DNA of 64,000 bases from Cytobacillus firmus NBRC 15306 (GTDB lineage: Bacteria > Bacillota > Bacilli > Bacillales > Cytobacillaceae): NCBI RefSeq assembly GCF_001591465.1, contig NZ_BCUY01000007.1:35259-99258 (forward strand), given 5' to 3'. A program made the position numbers and the translations under genes. The notes beneath the pieces are model-generated. The model saw only the letters and a list, made by a program, of their open reading frames with translations. It did not search any database and was not told where the DNA came from. Below, piece after piece: positions 18,439 through 27,160 of this stretch. Every line of letters starts with the position of its first letter. Within the stretch, counting starts at the first letter, position 1.

Positions 18439-19528
18439 AGCCTGAATCCCCCTGAAATGGTTTATAGGAACAGGCTAATCCATAGCTATTCGGACCGACT
18501 AACTCCAGCATGTCTTTTGTACGAAGAATATTAGGCGCAGGGACAGCGACTATGGTAATGAAAAGACCTGATTGAACTTCAGAAACATTGTAAGGAATTA
18601 AATTCTCCTCATTTAATACCAGGATGAGATCAGGTGCTGTACAGATGTATTGGCCATTTTTTATGGATATAAATTCATTCTTGAATTCTATTTCAATCCG
18701 TTGATCTGAAAATGCAGATCGCCCTTCAACAATGAACTTTCCTACAAGTGAGCCTTTTTCAAACCAGCGGCGGACCTCTGTTACCACTCCGCTAATGATT
18801 TGCTGAGGCTTCCCATAAATGGAGTTTTCAAACACGTGTATCATATGATCCATTTTGACGCCTGCTGATGTTTCACTTTTAAGGACATTGCCCAGCCTGA
18901 AAATTAAATTTAATGTTCCGGGAATCATAGACGTCTTCATTTTCTGTCCTTTAGCTCCATATCCAACTAAATGGGCATGGCCTCTATTTTTTACGGTAAA
19001 AACCTTTGCCATTTCTGCTGTGTAATGAGCATTTTCCGCGTCATAAATAACCCTGTTCGTGTCATGTGTCTGTAAAACCATCGGTGATAACGGAATTTCC
19101 GATAAATGAAAGGCAGTCATAAATAATTCCGGAAAGGCTCTTCCCATTCCATCCCCGTCTATGACGGGCAAATTCGCTTGGATTGCTATTACTAAGGGGA
19201 TTAAGGAATTAACACCGCCCATTTCGATTGAAATAAGAGCTCCTACATTCTTGCTTATGACGGATTCATAAAGCCTTAAAGCCCGGATTCCTTCACGGCC
19301 GCTTGGAATATCCTCATTAAATAAAACAATGGAACCCATAATTCCTGCCGCAGCCACCCATTCATCCCCAAGATCTGTGATGGATTTGACCGCAATGACA
19401 TCATCTTCTCTCATAATCGACATCAACAGACTTTCCGCTGTTTTCGTATCACCGCCCCCGCCGCAGGATAATAGCTTTGCTCCTAATGCTAAAATGGGAA
19501 TGTCATTCTTTCTAATCTGCCAAGACAT
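18422..19528 (-). CDS. DUF917 protein, paralogue 2 (first gene of the sigma-54 operon)
   Basis: About 368 residues, with the DUF917 loop GAKLLSCGGGGDTKTAE, the motif DGDGMGRAFPELFM and the EMGGVNSLIPLVIA segment. ATG 19528 was chosen because an AAAGGGG site lies about 10 bases upstream and the sigma-54 promoter at 19560-19575 would start transcription near 19549, leaving no 5' leader for the longer TTG form. It precedes and overlaps its HyuA partner. As the promoter-proximal gene it likely serves the primary reaction of the pathway. Confidence 0.88.
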   Translation of the reverse strand: MSWQIRKNDIPILALGAKLLSCGGGGDTKTAESLLMSIMREDDVIAVKSITDLGDEWVAAAGIMGSIVLFNEDIPSGREGIRALRLYESVISKNVGALISIEMGGVNSLIPLVIAIQANLPVIDGDGMGRAFPELFMTAFHLSEIPLSPMVLQTHDTNRVIYDAENAHYTAEMAKVFTVKNRGHAHLVGYGAKGQKMKTSMIPGTLNLIFRLGNVLKSETSAGVKMDHMIHVFENSIYGKPQQIISGVVTEVRRWFEKGSLVGKFIVEGRSAFSDQRIEIEFKNEFISIKNGQYICTAPDLILVLNEENLIPYNVSEVQSGLFITIVAVPAPNILRTKDMLELVGPNSYGLACSYKPFQGDSGYETWN

Positions 19529-19559
19529 ATGATGTGCTGCCCCTTTCAAATTTTATAAA

Positions 19560-19575
19560 TGCAAGAACTGTGCCA
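19560..19575 (-). promoter_or_regulatory. sigma-54 (-24/-12) promoter of the HyuA-DUF917 operon
   Basis: The minus strand reads TGGCAC-AGTTC-TTGCA, a perfect match to the SigL/RpoN consensus with GG at -24 and GC at -12 in correct spacing. It lies 32 bases ahead of the first DUF917 ATG, and a sigma-54 activator gene sits directly upstream on the same strand. Transcription would start close to 19549. Confidence 0.93.
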
Positions 19576-19589
19576 GAAAAGAGAAAACC

Positions 19590-19608
19590 CCTCAGGCATG
19601 AGGAGCAT
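19590..19608 (-). terminator. possible weak terminator after the sigma-54 activator gene
   Basis: Minus-strand stem CCTCA-TGCC-TGAGG followed by GGTTTTCTCTTTT. It lies just upstream of the sigma-54 promoter and could insulate the operon from read-through of the activator transcript. The stem is short. Confidence 0.4.
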
Positions 19609-19655
19609 GGGATTGATTGCCTTTATGATTTTTTCAAATGCAAAACTGTTGATAA

Positions 19656-19730
19656 TGAGAAAGAATTTAAAGATAAAAATCATAATAATTTAAACGACTT
19701 TCTCAATTTTTCTCGTTTTTTCTCATTTTT
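19656..19730. promoter_or_regulatory. candidate upstream activator (enhancer) region for the sigma-54 promoter
   Basis: Three exact 10-base units, TCTCAATTTT, TCTCGTTTTT and TCTCATTTTT, start at 19701, 19711 and 19721. In addition TGAGAAAG (19656-19663) and CTTTCTCA (19698-19705) form an inverted repeat with 42 bases between equivalent positions, four helical turns. The block is 80-155 bases upstream of the -24 element, the usual position for binding sites of sigma-54 activators. Assignment is positional. Confidence 0.5.
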
Positions 19731-19775
19731 TTGACTTTTTATCATATTTTAAATCCTCTTATTTCAACTGAAGAA

Positions 19776-21521
19776 TCATTTAATTTTCATCTTGCTAATC
19801 CTTCTATACAATGTAGGAAGGCTTATGTTCAACTGTTCAGCTACTTTCTTTTTCCCTGTCGTATCTCTTCCAAATTGATCCAATAGCTTTAGAATTTGCT
19901 CCTTTTCATCTGAATGTTTCTTTCTTCTGCCGGATGTTACAGCCTGTATTTGCTGAAGAGCTTTCTTGTTTACCTGGCTTTTATATAGGTCACTTAGATA
20001 GACAGGCAAGCTTTTAATCGTGACCAAATCACCGATCTCCAGCTGCATAAAGTGATGGACAACATTTTGGAGTTCCCGTATATTACCTGCCCAATGATAA
20101 TGCAGAAGGATTTCATTGACATCTTTAGATAATCTCTTTGGTGATCGGAAGAGCTTTTGAGAAAACGATTTTAAGAAGTATTCGACGAGAATAGGAATAT
20201 CTTCTTTTCTTTCTCTTAGGGGAGGAATGGTAATTGGAATTACATTTAGCCTGTAATATAAATCCTCCCTGAATTGCCCTTCGGAAACTAATTCCTCCAG
20301 ATTGCGGTGAGTAGCTGTTATGATGCGTACATTTATAGGAGTGGTTTTCGTATCCCCAACCCGTTCAATTTTTCTTTCCTGAACCACTCTTAACAATTTA
20401 GCCTGGAGATGAAGAGATAAGTCACCTATCTCATCCAGAAATATCGTTCCGCCATTGGCCATCTCAAATCTTCCTGGTTTATCTGCGTTTGAACCTGTAA
20501 AAGCCCCTTTTACATGTCCGAAAAGCTCACTTTCCAACAGCGATTCAGGTATAGCCGCACAATTGATGGCGATGAATGGGCCGTCTTTTCGATTGCTCGC
20601 CTGATGTATGGACTGGGCGAATACTTCCTTCCCGGTACCGCTCTCACCTCTAAGTAAAACGGAAGAATCGCTTGGAGCTACTCTTTTTGCTATTTCAACT
20701 ACCCGTTGAATGGCCTCGCTTGTCCCTTTAACATCATGAAAGGAGTACAGAAATCTTTTATCCTCTTTTTTCATTGATTTTAAAATGGGATTCAACTGGA
20801 TAAGAAATGATTCGATTTGTCCAGCTGATAAAATAGGCTTTAATCGGGCCAGGCAGGGTTCTGACTTTCGTACGGTTTTACTTGTATGGAGAGAGACTTT
20901 CATTTCCTGCTGATTAGCTATTTTGGCCATCTTCAGCCAGTCCGGAACCGAAATGACTTCTGTCATATGTTCACCTATTAATTCTGCTTGAGTTTTATTC
21001 AGCATGCTGCACAGCCTATTGCTGATGTTATGAATGGTTCCGTCCCTTCCAGCTATCAATATAGGCTCATGGATAAAATGAAACATTCCATTAATCTCTC
21101 TTAAAAACTGATTATTCTCCTTTTTCATTTCATGATTTTCTAGTTTCGCACCTGCCCATTCACTGCATAAATCAAGCTGAAGCTCTAGAATGTCCAAATT
21201 ATTCTGCAGCCACTCGCTCTGTTCTTTTATGGGAGTAATTAATATAATCCCTGCCACTCTTTTTTTAATGAAAATAGGAGAAAATGCAGCAGTTTCAATT
21301 GCACAATGAACTTTTGCAGAACAAGACATACATGTACTATGATCAGATTTTTGCTTTACAAGCGCATTGATTCCGGTCTTCCTGATCTTAGAGGCAATCT
21401 GACAATTTTGATGAAAATTCTTCCATTCCATTCCTGTCAGCAATACATCTGCTTTAACAGGATACGATTGAAAAAATTTTGCGGCACCCGACTTCATTTC
21501 TGTCAATAATTCCTCCAGCAT
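19776..21521 (-). CDS. sigma-54-dependent enhancer-binding regulator (sensor-PAS-AAA+-HTH)
   Basis: About 581 residues from ATG 21521 (GGGGGTGATTGGCT site). An N-terminal sensory half contains a cysteine cluster CMSCSAKVHC near residues 64-73 and is followed by a PAS-like segment (about 145-230). The AAA+ domain has Walker A GESGTGK at about 292-298, the sigma-54 contact loop as GAFTGS (usual GAFTGA) at about 339-344, and Walker B FLDEIGD. A Fis-type HTH ends the protein. Such proteins bind enhancers and use ATP to open SigL promoters. Its position directly upstream of a perfect sigma-54 promoter makes it the probable activator of the HyuA-DUF917 operon. The cysteines suggest redox or metal input, which is inference. 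Confidence 0.92.
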   Translation of the reverse strand: MLEELLTEMKSGAAKFFQSYPVKADVLLTGMEWKNFHQNCQIASKIRKTGINALVKQKSDHSTCMSCSAKVHCAIETAAFSPIFIKKRVAGIILITPIKEQSEWLQNNLDILELQLDLCSEWAGAKLENHEMKKENNQFLREINGMFHFIHEPILIAGRDGTIHNISNRLCSMLNKTQAELIGEHMTEVISVPDWLKMAKIANQQEMKVSLHTSKTVRKSEPCLARLKPILSAGQIESFLIQLNPILKSMKKEDKRFLYSFHDVKGTSEAIQRVVEIAKRVAPSDSSVLLRGESGTGKEVFAQSIHQASNRKDGPFIAINCAAIPESLLESELFGHVKGAFTGSNADKPGRFEMANGGTIFLDEIGDLSLHLQAKLLRVVQERKIERVGDTKTTPINVRIITATHRNLEELVSEGQFREDLYYRLNVIPITIPPLRERKEDIPILVEYFLKSFSQKLFRSPKRLSKDVNEILLHYHWAGNIRELQNVVHHFMQLEIGDLVTIKSLPVYLSDLYKSQVNKKALQQIQAVTSGRRKKHSDEKEQILKLLDQFGRDTTGKKKVAEQLNISLPTLYRRISKMKIK

Positions 21522-21738
21522 AGCCAATCACCCCCAAATATTTATAATTTTATCATAACAAAGGCAATATTCTGAATTGAAATTTCATTGAGGCAATAGG
21601 CTCGACTATATGAATCTTTTATCCATTAGTGTGCAGCTTTTTACATTTACGGTCCAAATTAATTCATTTATGTGCTGCTTCCCCGGTTAAAAGAACCAAA
21701 AATATTCGATACAGCGCACACCAAACAGGTGCCCCTTT

Positions 21739-22173
21739 TCAATTCGAAACCAGCTCGGGTTCATTCGATGTAACCGTAATACTCCCTTTCAAAAGCTTCA
21801 CAACCACATCCGAATCTCTCGCAATGTCGGGGTCATGCGTAACAACGATCACGCATTTCCCTTCTTCATGGGCCAGCGCCCGTAAAAGCTCAACAATCTC
21901 CTTGGCGGTGTATTCATCCAGGTTGCCGGTCGGCTCGTCCGCCACAATCAGCTCGGCGTCACAGCACAATGCCCGGGCAATGGACACACGCTGCTGCTGG
22001 CCGCCGCTTAATGTAAGCACTTTTTGCCGGGCCTGGATTTCGGAAATCCCGACCCGCTTCAGCATTTCCACAGCAATCGCCTTTTTATAGTTCCTTTTTT
22101 CAAAACTCACATTAATATTTTTCAAGATATCGTGTTTTTTATTTTCATGTTTATACCAGTACAGGACGCCCAT
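21739..22173 (-). pseudogene. ABC transporter ATPase remnant with internal deletion (Walker A lost)
   Basis: The frame begins with a normal-looking N-terminal strand, YWYKHENKKHDILKNINVSFEK, then jumps to RNYKKAIAVEMLKRVGI, which belongs after the Q-loop. The signature LSGGQQQRVSIARAL, Walker B LIVADEPTGNLD and the switch His in VVTHD are present, but the whole Walker A to Q-loop block (about 75 residues) is missing, in frame. It cannot bind ATP normally. It resembles MacB/LolD-type ATPases that partner FtsX-like permeases, and the adjacent permease is also broken. Confidence 0.82.
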
Positions 22174-22189
22174 TTCATACTTCCGCTCA

Positions 22190-22857
22190 CTTCAAGCTCC
22201 ATTACAGCCGTCTCATCACGCGGGTTCGTCACGGTAATCTCATCCCCAACTCCCAGCTCGTTTTCTTCCGCCAATGTCTGTTCAATCAGCGCAACATTTT
22301 TTCCGATATGCTCTTCTGTGATCCCGGTTCCTTCAACAATCGAGGAGGTTCCATCCATAAACTCCGCAACCGAGTCTGTAAAGGCAACCCCCTGCAGGCT
22401 CACATCCCCCTGCATCATCCCGCCCGGCATGCCCCTCAGGCTCCTGCCCTTCACTGCTTTCATCAGATGTGTCTGTTGCATCCGACTCGCTTTCAATCGG
22501 CTCAAAATCGGAGGCCAGCCCAGTGGTGGATGAGTAAAAATTATAGCCTTTAATCTGGTCATATGAAGCCAGTTCCTCTGCTGCATCAAGCGGGACAGGC
22601 ACTGACTGGAAACGTACCCGTTCCCCCCCGCTCTGCTGCTGGGACATCGCCTGCTCTCTCAGTTTTTCCATATCAGCCTGAAGGGCGACATCAGCCCCCA
22701 GCTTCTGGCGGGCAAGATCACCAGACTTTTCGGCAGCTGTCTGAATCGACAGTCCTGCCAGCACTAATACACAAATCACAGTAAATACGAAGACCTGCAA
22801 AATACTTTTCCCTTTTCGCGCCTTCACGCTTAAGAACGCCCGTTTTACAAAATTCAT
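22190..22857 (-). pseudogene. MacB/FtsX-type ABC permease, N-terminal fragment with frameshift
   Basis: The start, MNFVKRAFLSVKARKGKSIL, with a following membrane helix VFVFTVICVLVLAGLSIQTAAE, is typical of MacB-like permeases. The frame is broken near 22430, where homologous-looking sequence continues in another frame as GMPGGMMQGDVSLQGVAF and ends around VMELEVSG near 22190. After that it is joined directly to the ATPase remnant; all later membrane helices are absent. A frameshift and a large C-terminal deletion together make it non-functional. Confidence 0.8.
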
Positions 22858-22870
22858 CTCAAGATTCCCC

Positions 22871-23173
22871 TCAGCCCTCTAAATAGTTCTTAATCTCATA
22901 TTCTTCAAATTTCTCTTCCAGCCATGCGGTGTATTCGGTTTGCATCTCTGTTTCGAACAATGTATTTTTAACCTATTCTTTCACATCTTCATAGGCTGCT
23001 TCTTTGGCTTCCTGCTTTTCTGTCACTTTGATTACGTGATAGCCATATTCGGTTTTAACAGGTTCGCTGATTTTGCCAGGTTCGAGTGCGAAGGCTACCT
23101 CTTCAAATTCTGCAGCTGCCCCGATTGTTAATACACTGCCTAAAATCCAATAGAAAACTTTCTTATTCTTCAA
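22871..23173 (-). pseudogene. PrsA/parvulin-like foldase remnant (internal deletion plus amber codon)
   Basis: A signal-like start, KNKKVFYWILGSVLTIGAAA, is fused directly to the end of a parvulin domain, EFEEVAFALEPGKISEPVKT EYGYHVIKV split by the missing central part. After YEDVKE there is an in-frame TAG at 22976 and then recognisable C-terminal sequence, TEYTAWLEEKFEEYEIKNY, to the TGA at 22871. The N-domain, lipobox and most of the PPIase are gone. The TTG start immediately follows the htrA stop. Confidence 0.75.
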
Positions 23174-23691
23174 TTCCCTTTGATTTTCAGCACCGCAATG
23201 TCTGTCAGCGCATCGGTTCCAATCAATTCTGCTGTTGCCTTCTCACCATCATGCAGCGTCACCTGAATTTCGCTTGCATTTTCAATCACATGGTTGTTGG
23301 TCACAATGTAGGCCGCATCATCTGTCTTTTTAAAAATAACCCCCGAACCCGTACCGCTTTCGGCGGCTTCACTCGGCTTGCTGAACGGATTATTGTTTTG
23401 CTGCTGCATATTCACAACGCCGACAATCGCCTTCGAAGCCTGTTCAATTGTATCCGCCAGGGATTTGGATGAAGAAGATACTGGCGTCACATCGAGATTG
23501 GATGAGCTTTCAGCTTGTCCAGTTTCTTCCGCAACGGTTGCCTGCGGCGTATCCTCCTGGAAATATGGAACGGCTGTCAGCGTAAGCGCCGAACCCAGCA
23601 CACCAGCCGCAACGGTTGACAGGAACCCCTTCCATACCGGTTTTTTCGACGTCCGATTTTCCGTTCTGCTTTCTTCGTTAAACTCTGTCAT
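23170..23691 (-). pseudogene. HtrA/DegP-like serine protease, truncated before the catalytic serine
   Basis: The 173-residue product has the cytosolic tail, one membrane anchor (about residues 22-42), a Ser-rich linker and the first half of the protease domain. His134 in TNNHVIENA and Asp164 in DALTDIAVLKI are present, but the frame ends at KGN; the GNSGGPL serine motif and the PDZ domain are missing. In Bacillus the HtrA family degrades misfolded exported proteins under CssRS control. Here a deletion joins it to the PrsA remnant, so it should be inactive. Confidence 0.85.
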
Positions 23692-23887
23692 GATTGAACA
23701 CTTCCTTCTTATCTATTTTGAATTTGAATTAGTTTTCGTTTGCCTTACAAGTCATACTTTAAAGGCCCAATGTGTCAGGAAAATGTCAAAGGGAGTTTTT
23801 TTGAAAAAAAATGGCTGACTTCATTCATTTCTCACATTCCTCTTTTAAGATATGGTAAGAAGATTGACGAAGAGGAGCTTAAATCGT

Positions 23888-25258
23888 ATGGAATCAGTTA
23901 AGGAAACAGCACTGCAGAAACCGCAGCAGCCTAACACGGCTCTGTACAGGACGATCTGGAGATGGCATTTTTATGCGGGCATTATATTTGCCCCATTCCT
24001 GATTATCCTTGCGGTAACCGGCGCCATCTATTTGTTTAAGCCGCAAATCGAGGGTGTCCTGTATCAGGATTATTACCAAGTCACCCCTCAGGGTGAAAAA
24101 ATTTCTGCTTCACAGCAGATTGAAGAAGCGAAGAAGCTTTATCCGGATGCAGCAGTGACGGTATACCGTCCCGGGGAAAGCGCAGATCGTTCCAGTGAAG
24201 TTGGTATTGTGAATAACGATGAATCGCTTACTGTATTTATCAATCCTTATACAGGTGAGTCCCTCGGGGAATTAAACAGCGAAGACCGGATTATAGATAA
24301 AATTGAAGAGTTTCATGGGGAACTGATGGCCGGCACGCTGGGAGACCGGATAGTGGAGCTTGCGGCCTGCTGGGCAGTTGTGCTGATTGTAACGGGGCTG
24401 TATTTATGGTTTCCGAAGAAAAAGCCTGGCATGGGTGGCGTGCTTTTCCCGCGTCTGAATAGAGGGAAAAAAACATTCAGAAGAGATTTGCATGCGGTAC
24501 CTGCCTTTTGGGTCACAGCCGGGATGCTCTTTTTAATCATGACAGGACTCCCATGGTCCGGATTCTGGGGCACGAACTTTCAGTCGATGACAACTAATAC
24601 CGGGCAAGGTTACCCTCCTGCGATCTGGGTTGGAAGCGGACCCCAGTCAACCATCCAAACGAAAGACATTGCTGATGTTCCATGGGCAGCCGAAAATTTT
24701 GTCGTGCCTGCTTCGGACATTCAGGGATTCATCCGCCTGCCGATTGATGATGTAGTATCTATTGCGGAACGTGAAGGAGTGCATCCAAGTTATTCAATCT
24801 ATATTCCGCAGGATAAATCGGGTGTATACACTCTATCCGCCTTCCCGCCAAAAGCGCAGGATGAGATTACGATGCATATCGATCAATACACAGGTGCAGT
24901 TTTGACGGATTACCGCTATGACAATTATGGCTGGATCGGGAAAATGGTCGCGTGGGGAATTACGCTTCATAAGGGAACACAATTTGGTCTGATTAACCAA
25001 TTAATCAGTTTTTTCATCTGCCTTGGCATCATCCTTGTGGCGGTAAGCGGCTATTATCTGTGGCTCAAACGCAAGCCGAAAAAAGACATCGGCGCACCCA
25101 AAACAGCTGGGTTTAACAACACAAAGGGATTCTTCCTTCTGTTAATTGCCATGGGAATCCTCTTCCCATTAGTCGGCTTATCGATCATCGCTGTTTTGAT
25201 GATTGACTTAATCTTGATCCGGAGAATACCTGCGTTGAAGAGGTTTCTGAATGCGTAA
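23888..25258 (+). CDS. PepSY-associated transmembrane helix protein
   Basis: A 456-residue membrane protein with four or more helices, starting TIWRWHFYAGIIFAPFLIIL (PepSY_TM signature), PepSY-like extracellular segments and a conserved late helix pair near GYYLWLKRKPKK. ATG 23888 was chosen for the AGAGGAG site 10 bases upstream. PepSY_TM proteins are often linked to iron or copper uptake and reduction, but the reaction is not established. The next gene overlaps it in the upstream-start reading and encodes a FixH-like lipoprotein, suggesting a metal-related pair. Confidence 0.88.
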   Translation: MESVKETALQKPQQPNTALYRTIWRWHFYAGIIFAPFLIILAVTGAIYLFKPQIEGVLYQDYYQVTPQGEKISASQQIEEAKKLYPDAAVTVYRPGESADRSSEVGIVNNDESLTVFINPYTGESLGELNSEDRIIDKIEEFHGELMAGTLGDRIVELAACWAVVLIVTGLYLWFPKKKPGMGGVLFPRLNRGKKTFRRDLHAVPAFWVTAGMLFLIMTGLPWSGFWGTNFQSMTTNTGQGYPPAIWVGSGPQSTIQTKDIADVPWAAENFVVPASDIQGFIRLPIDDVVSIAEREGVHPSYSIYIPQDKSGVYTLSAFPPKAQDEITMHIDQYTGAVLTDYRYDNYGWIGKMVAWGITLHKGTQFGLINQLISFFICLGIILVAVSGYYLWLKRKPKKDIGAPKTAGFNNTKGFFLLLIAMGILFPLVGLSIIAVLMIDLILIRRIPALKRFLNA

Positions 25259-25283
25259 GTTTAGGATAAGGGAGTCTAATGCC

Positions 25284-25745
25284 GTGAAAAAATATATCTT
25301 TATGATCCTGCTGCTGTCTTTTCTGAGTGCATGTTCACTTGATGAGAATACAGCAGAGCTTTACAAACAGGAAACTCCGCTGAAACTGGAAATACAAACA
25401 CCGGACACTTTTACAGCTGGAGAACAGGAAACAATTAAAGCCACTCTCACACAGGACGGCAAACCGGCCGATCATGCTGATTTTGTTCATTTCGAAATTT
25501 GGAAGCAGGACGGCACTGTCCAATATGGGATGGAGGAAGCAGTCAATGAGGGCGGGGGCGTCTACAGCATCAGCAAGGACTTTGACAAGGATGGGCTCTA
25601 CTTTGTAAAAGTGCATGCCCAGCAAGGCGATAGCCTGATCATGCCGCAAAAGCAGTTTATTGTAGGGGAGCTGTCGAAAAGCGACTTGGATTTCCTGCAA
25701 GAAGGAACAGGCAGGCAGGAAACGGGGCAGGGTCACCATCATTAA
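25284..25745 (+). CDS. FixH/YtkA-like lipoprotein
   Basis: Starts at GTG 25284 behind AAGGGAG. The 153-residue product has a lipoprotein signal peptide, KKYIFMILLLSFLSAC, with lipobox LSAC, so it is anchored outside the membrane. The mature part (KLEIQTPDTFTAGEQETIKA, then a VHFEIWK strand and GLYFVKVHAQ) is an immunoglobulin-like FixH/YtkA domain; these occur next to copper and cytochrome oxidase functions. It ends in a His-rich GQGHHH tail, possibly metal binding. It is co-transcribed with the PepSY protein and followed by a terminator. Confidence 0.82.
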   Translation: MKKYIFMILLLSFLSACSLDENTAELYKQETPLKLEIQTPDTFTAGEQETIKATLTQDGKPADHADFVHFEIWKQDGTVQYGMEEAVNEGGGVYSISKDFDKDGLYFVKVHAQQGDSLIMPQKQFIVGELSKSDLDFLQEGTGRQETGQGHHH

Positions 25746-25765
25746 GGAAAGACGGAGAAAAAACA

Positions 25766-25807
25766 AAAGGGCAGAAATGACTGTAAAGGCTGTCACTTCT
25801 GCCCTTT
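25766..25807. terminator. terminator after the PepSY/FixH pair
   Basis: Stem AAAGGGCAGA (25766-25775) and TCTGCCCTTT (25798-25807), with T- and A-rich flanks usable from both sides. It lies between the convergent FixH-like and old yellow enzyme genes. Confidence 0.85.
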
Positions 25808-25840
25808 AATATAATTATAAATGGACTGTCATCCAATCAC

Positions 25841-26962
25841 TTAATCCACAACCGGAAACCACCCCGGAGTGTTCACAATTGCCTGCCAGAGCGGATCCGG
25901 GATAACCAGTTTCTCCTGATCCTTCTTGGATAAAGTGGTGGCAATTTCAGATTCTTTTCCATCCTGCACCTTTTGCACCCAATCCGGCTCCATAATCAGT
26001 TCCCGGCCTAGAGCAACCATGGCCACTCCCGTTTCCATTGCTTTTACGGCTTCATCAGGAGTATGGATCGACCCTACTCCTATTAGCGGCAGGCGGTTAT
26101 TAATTTTTTCTAACAGATGCTGAATTCTCGGCTTAGCTTCATCAGCCCCGCGTCTTGGCTTGGACCAGAACTCCATCAGGGAGACATGAAGGTAGTCCAG
26201 CCCTTTATCTGACAGCACATCGACTAATTGAAGAGTATCTTCCATTGTGATCCCTGGATCGGTCGGTTCTTCCGGAGAAAAACGGTATCCGACAATGAAC
26301 GGCTCCTTTGCATGTTCTTTTACTGCTTTTTGAACTGCATCTACCACAGCAAGAGGGAACGTCATGCGCTTCTCAAGGCTGCCTCCGAATTGGTCCTCAC
26401 GGCGATTTGAATGCGGAGAAAAGAATTGCTGAATTAAGTAGCCATTGGCGCCATGGATTTCAACGCCATCATAGCCTGCCTGGATGGCCCGGCGGGCAGT
26501 CTCGCCGAAAGCAGCAATGATATCCTCCACTTCTTTTTCCGTCAGTGCTCTTGGCGTATTGCTGCTCCCTTCAGACGCAACCGCACTCGCACTTACTGTT
26601 TCGCCATTTGGAACGAGCTCAGGAGGGCATTCCCTCCCGCCATGAAAGATCTGCAGAATGGCTTTGGTACCCTGTTCTTTAATGCTGGATGCCAGTCTCG
26701 AAAGACTTGGAATCATCCCGTCATGATCGCCGCCAAATTCACCATGGAATCCCTTTCCGTTGGCTGTCACATATGTACAGGCCGTAATCACCATTCCGGC
26801 CCCTTTGGAACGGCGTACATAATAATCGATCTCGGCATCTGACACCGTTCCATCCGGATGGGAGGAGAAATTGGTCATTGGTGCCAGGACCACCCTGTTT
26901 TTTAACTCCACATTATTTTTTAACTGAAGAGATTCTAATAAAGGTTTATAGCTTGGATTCAT
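25841..26962 (-). CDS. NADH-dependent flavin oxidoreductase (old yellow enzyme family)
   Basis: FMN enzyme reducing activated C=C bonds such as in enones. The 373-residue product from ATG 26962 (AGAGGAGTGATTTAT site) shows the OYE landmarks: VLAPMTNFSSH near the N-terminus, the GYDGVEIHGANGYLIQQFFS barrel strand with the substrate-binding His-Gly-Ala-Asn, and RREDQFGGSLEKR. VALGRELIMEPDW at the end binds FMN phosphate. It is monocistronic and its substrate is unknown. Confidence 0.92.
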   Translation of the reverse strand: MNPSYKPLLESLQLKNNVELKNRVVLAPMTNFSSHPDGTVSDAEIDYYVRRSKGAGMVITACTYVTANGKGFHGEFGGDHDGMIPSLSRLASSIKEQGTKAILQIFHGGRECPPELVPNGETVSASAVASEGSSNTPRALTEKEVEDIIAAFGETARRAIQAGYDGVEIHGANGYLIQQFFSPHSNRREDQFGGSLEKRMTFPLAVVDAVQKAVKEHAKEPFIVGYRFSPEEPTDPGITMEDTLQLVDVLSDKGLDYLHVSLMEFWSKPRRGADEAKPRIQHLLEKINNRLPLIGVGSIHTPDEAVKAMETGVAMVALGRELIMEPDWVQKVQDGKESEIATTLSKKDQEKLVIPDPLWQAIVNTPGWFPVVD

Positions 26963-27126
26963 ATAAATCACTCCTCTTTTTCGTTCAACCCTAGTTTGTA
27001 TAATTTTTACGTAAAATAAACTGACAGCAAACAATACTGTAATGTTATATGTTACAGTTTAGGAAGTCAATTATTTGAATCACACCGTTCCCAATGGAAC
27101 AGAGGAAGAAGGAACAGAGAAGGAAC

Positions 27127-27153
27127 AGAGGGACAGGTCCCATGTCCCTCTGC
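27127..27153. terminator. perfect 10-bp hairpin between greA-like and OYE genes
   Basis: CAGAGGGACA and TGTCCCTCTG flank a 7-base loop GGTCCCA. It lies just after the minus-strand GreA-like gene. It has no long T-run, so it may be a weak terminator or a dispersed palindrome; the preceding bases carry three GGAACAGAG copies. Confidence 0.5.
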
Positions 27154-27160
27154 TAAAGGC

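Noticed and set aside
23700..23800. CssR-type promoter before the htrA remnant
   Set aside because: A TTGACA is present on the minus strand but no -10 at correct spacing, and the operator consensus could not be matched reliably.
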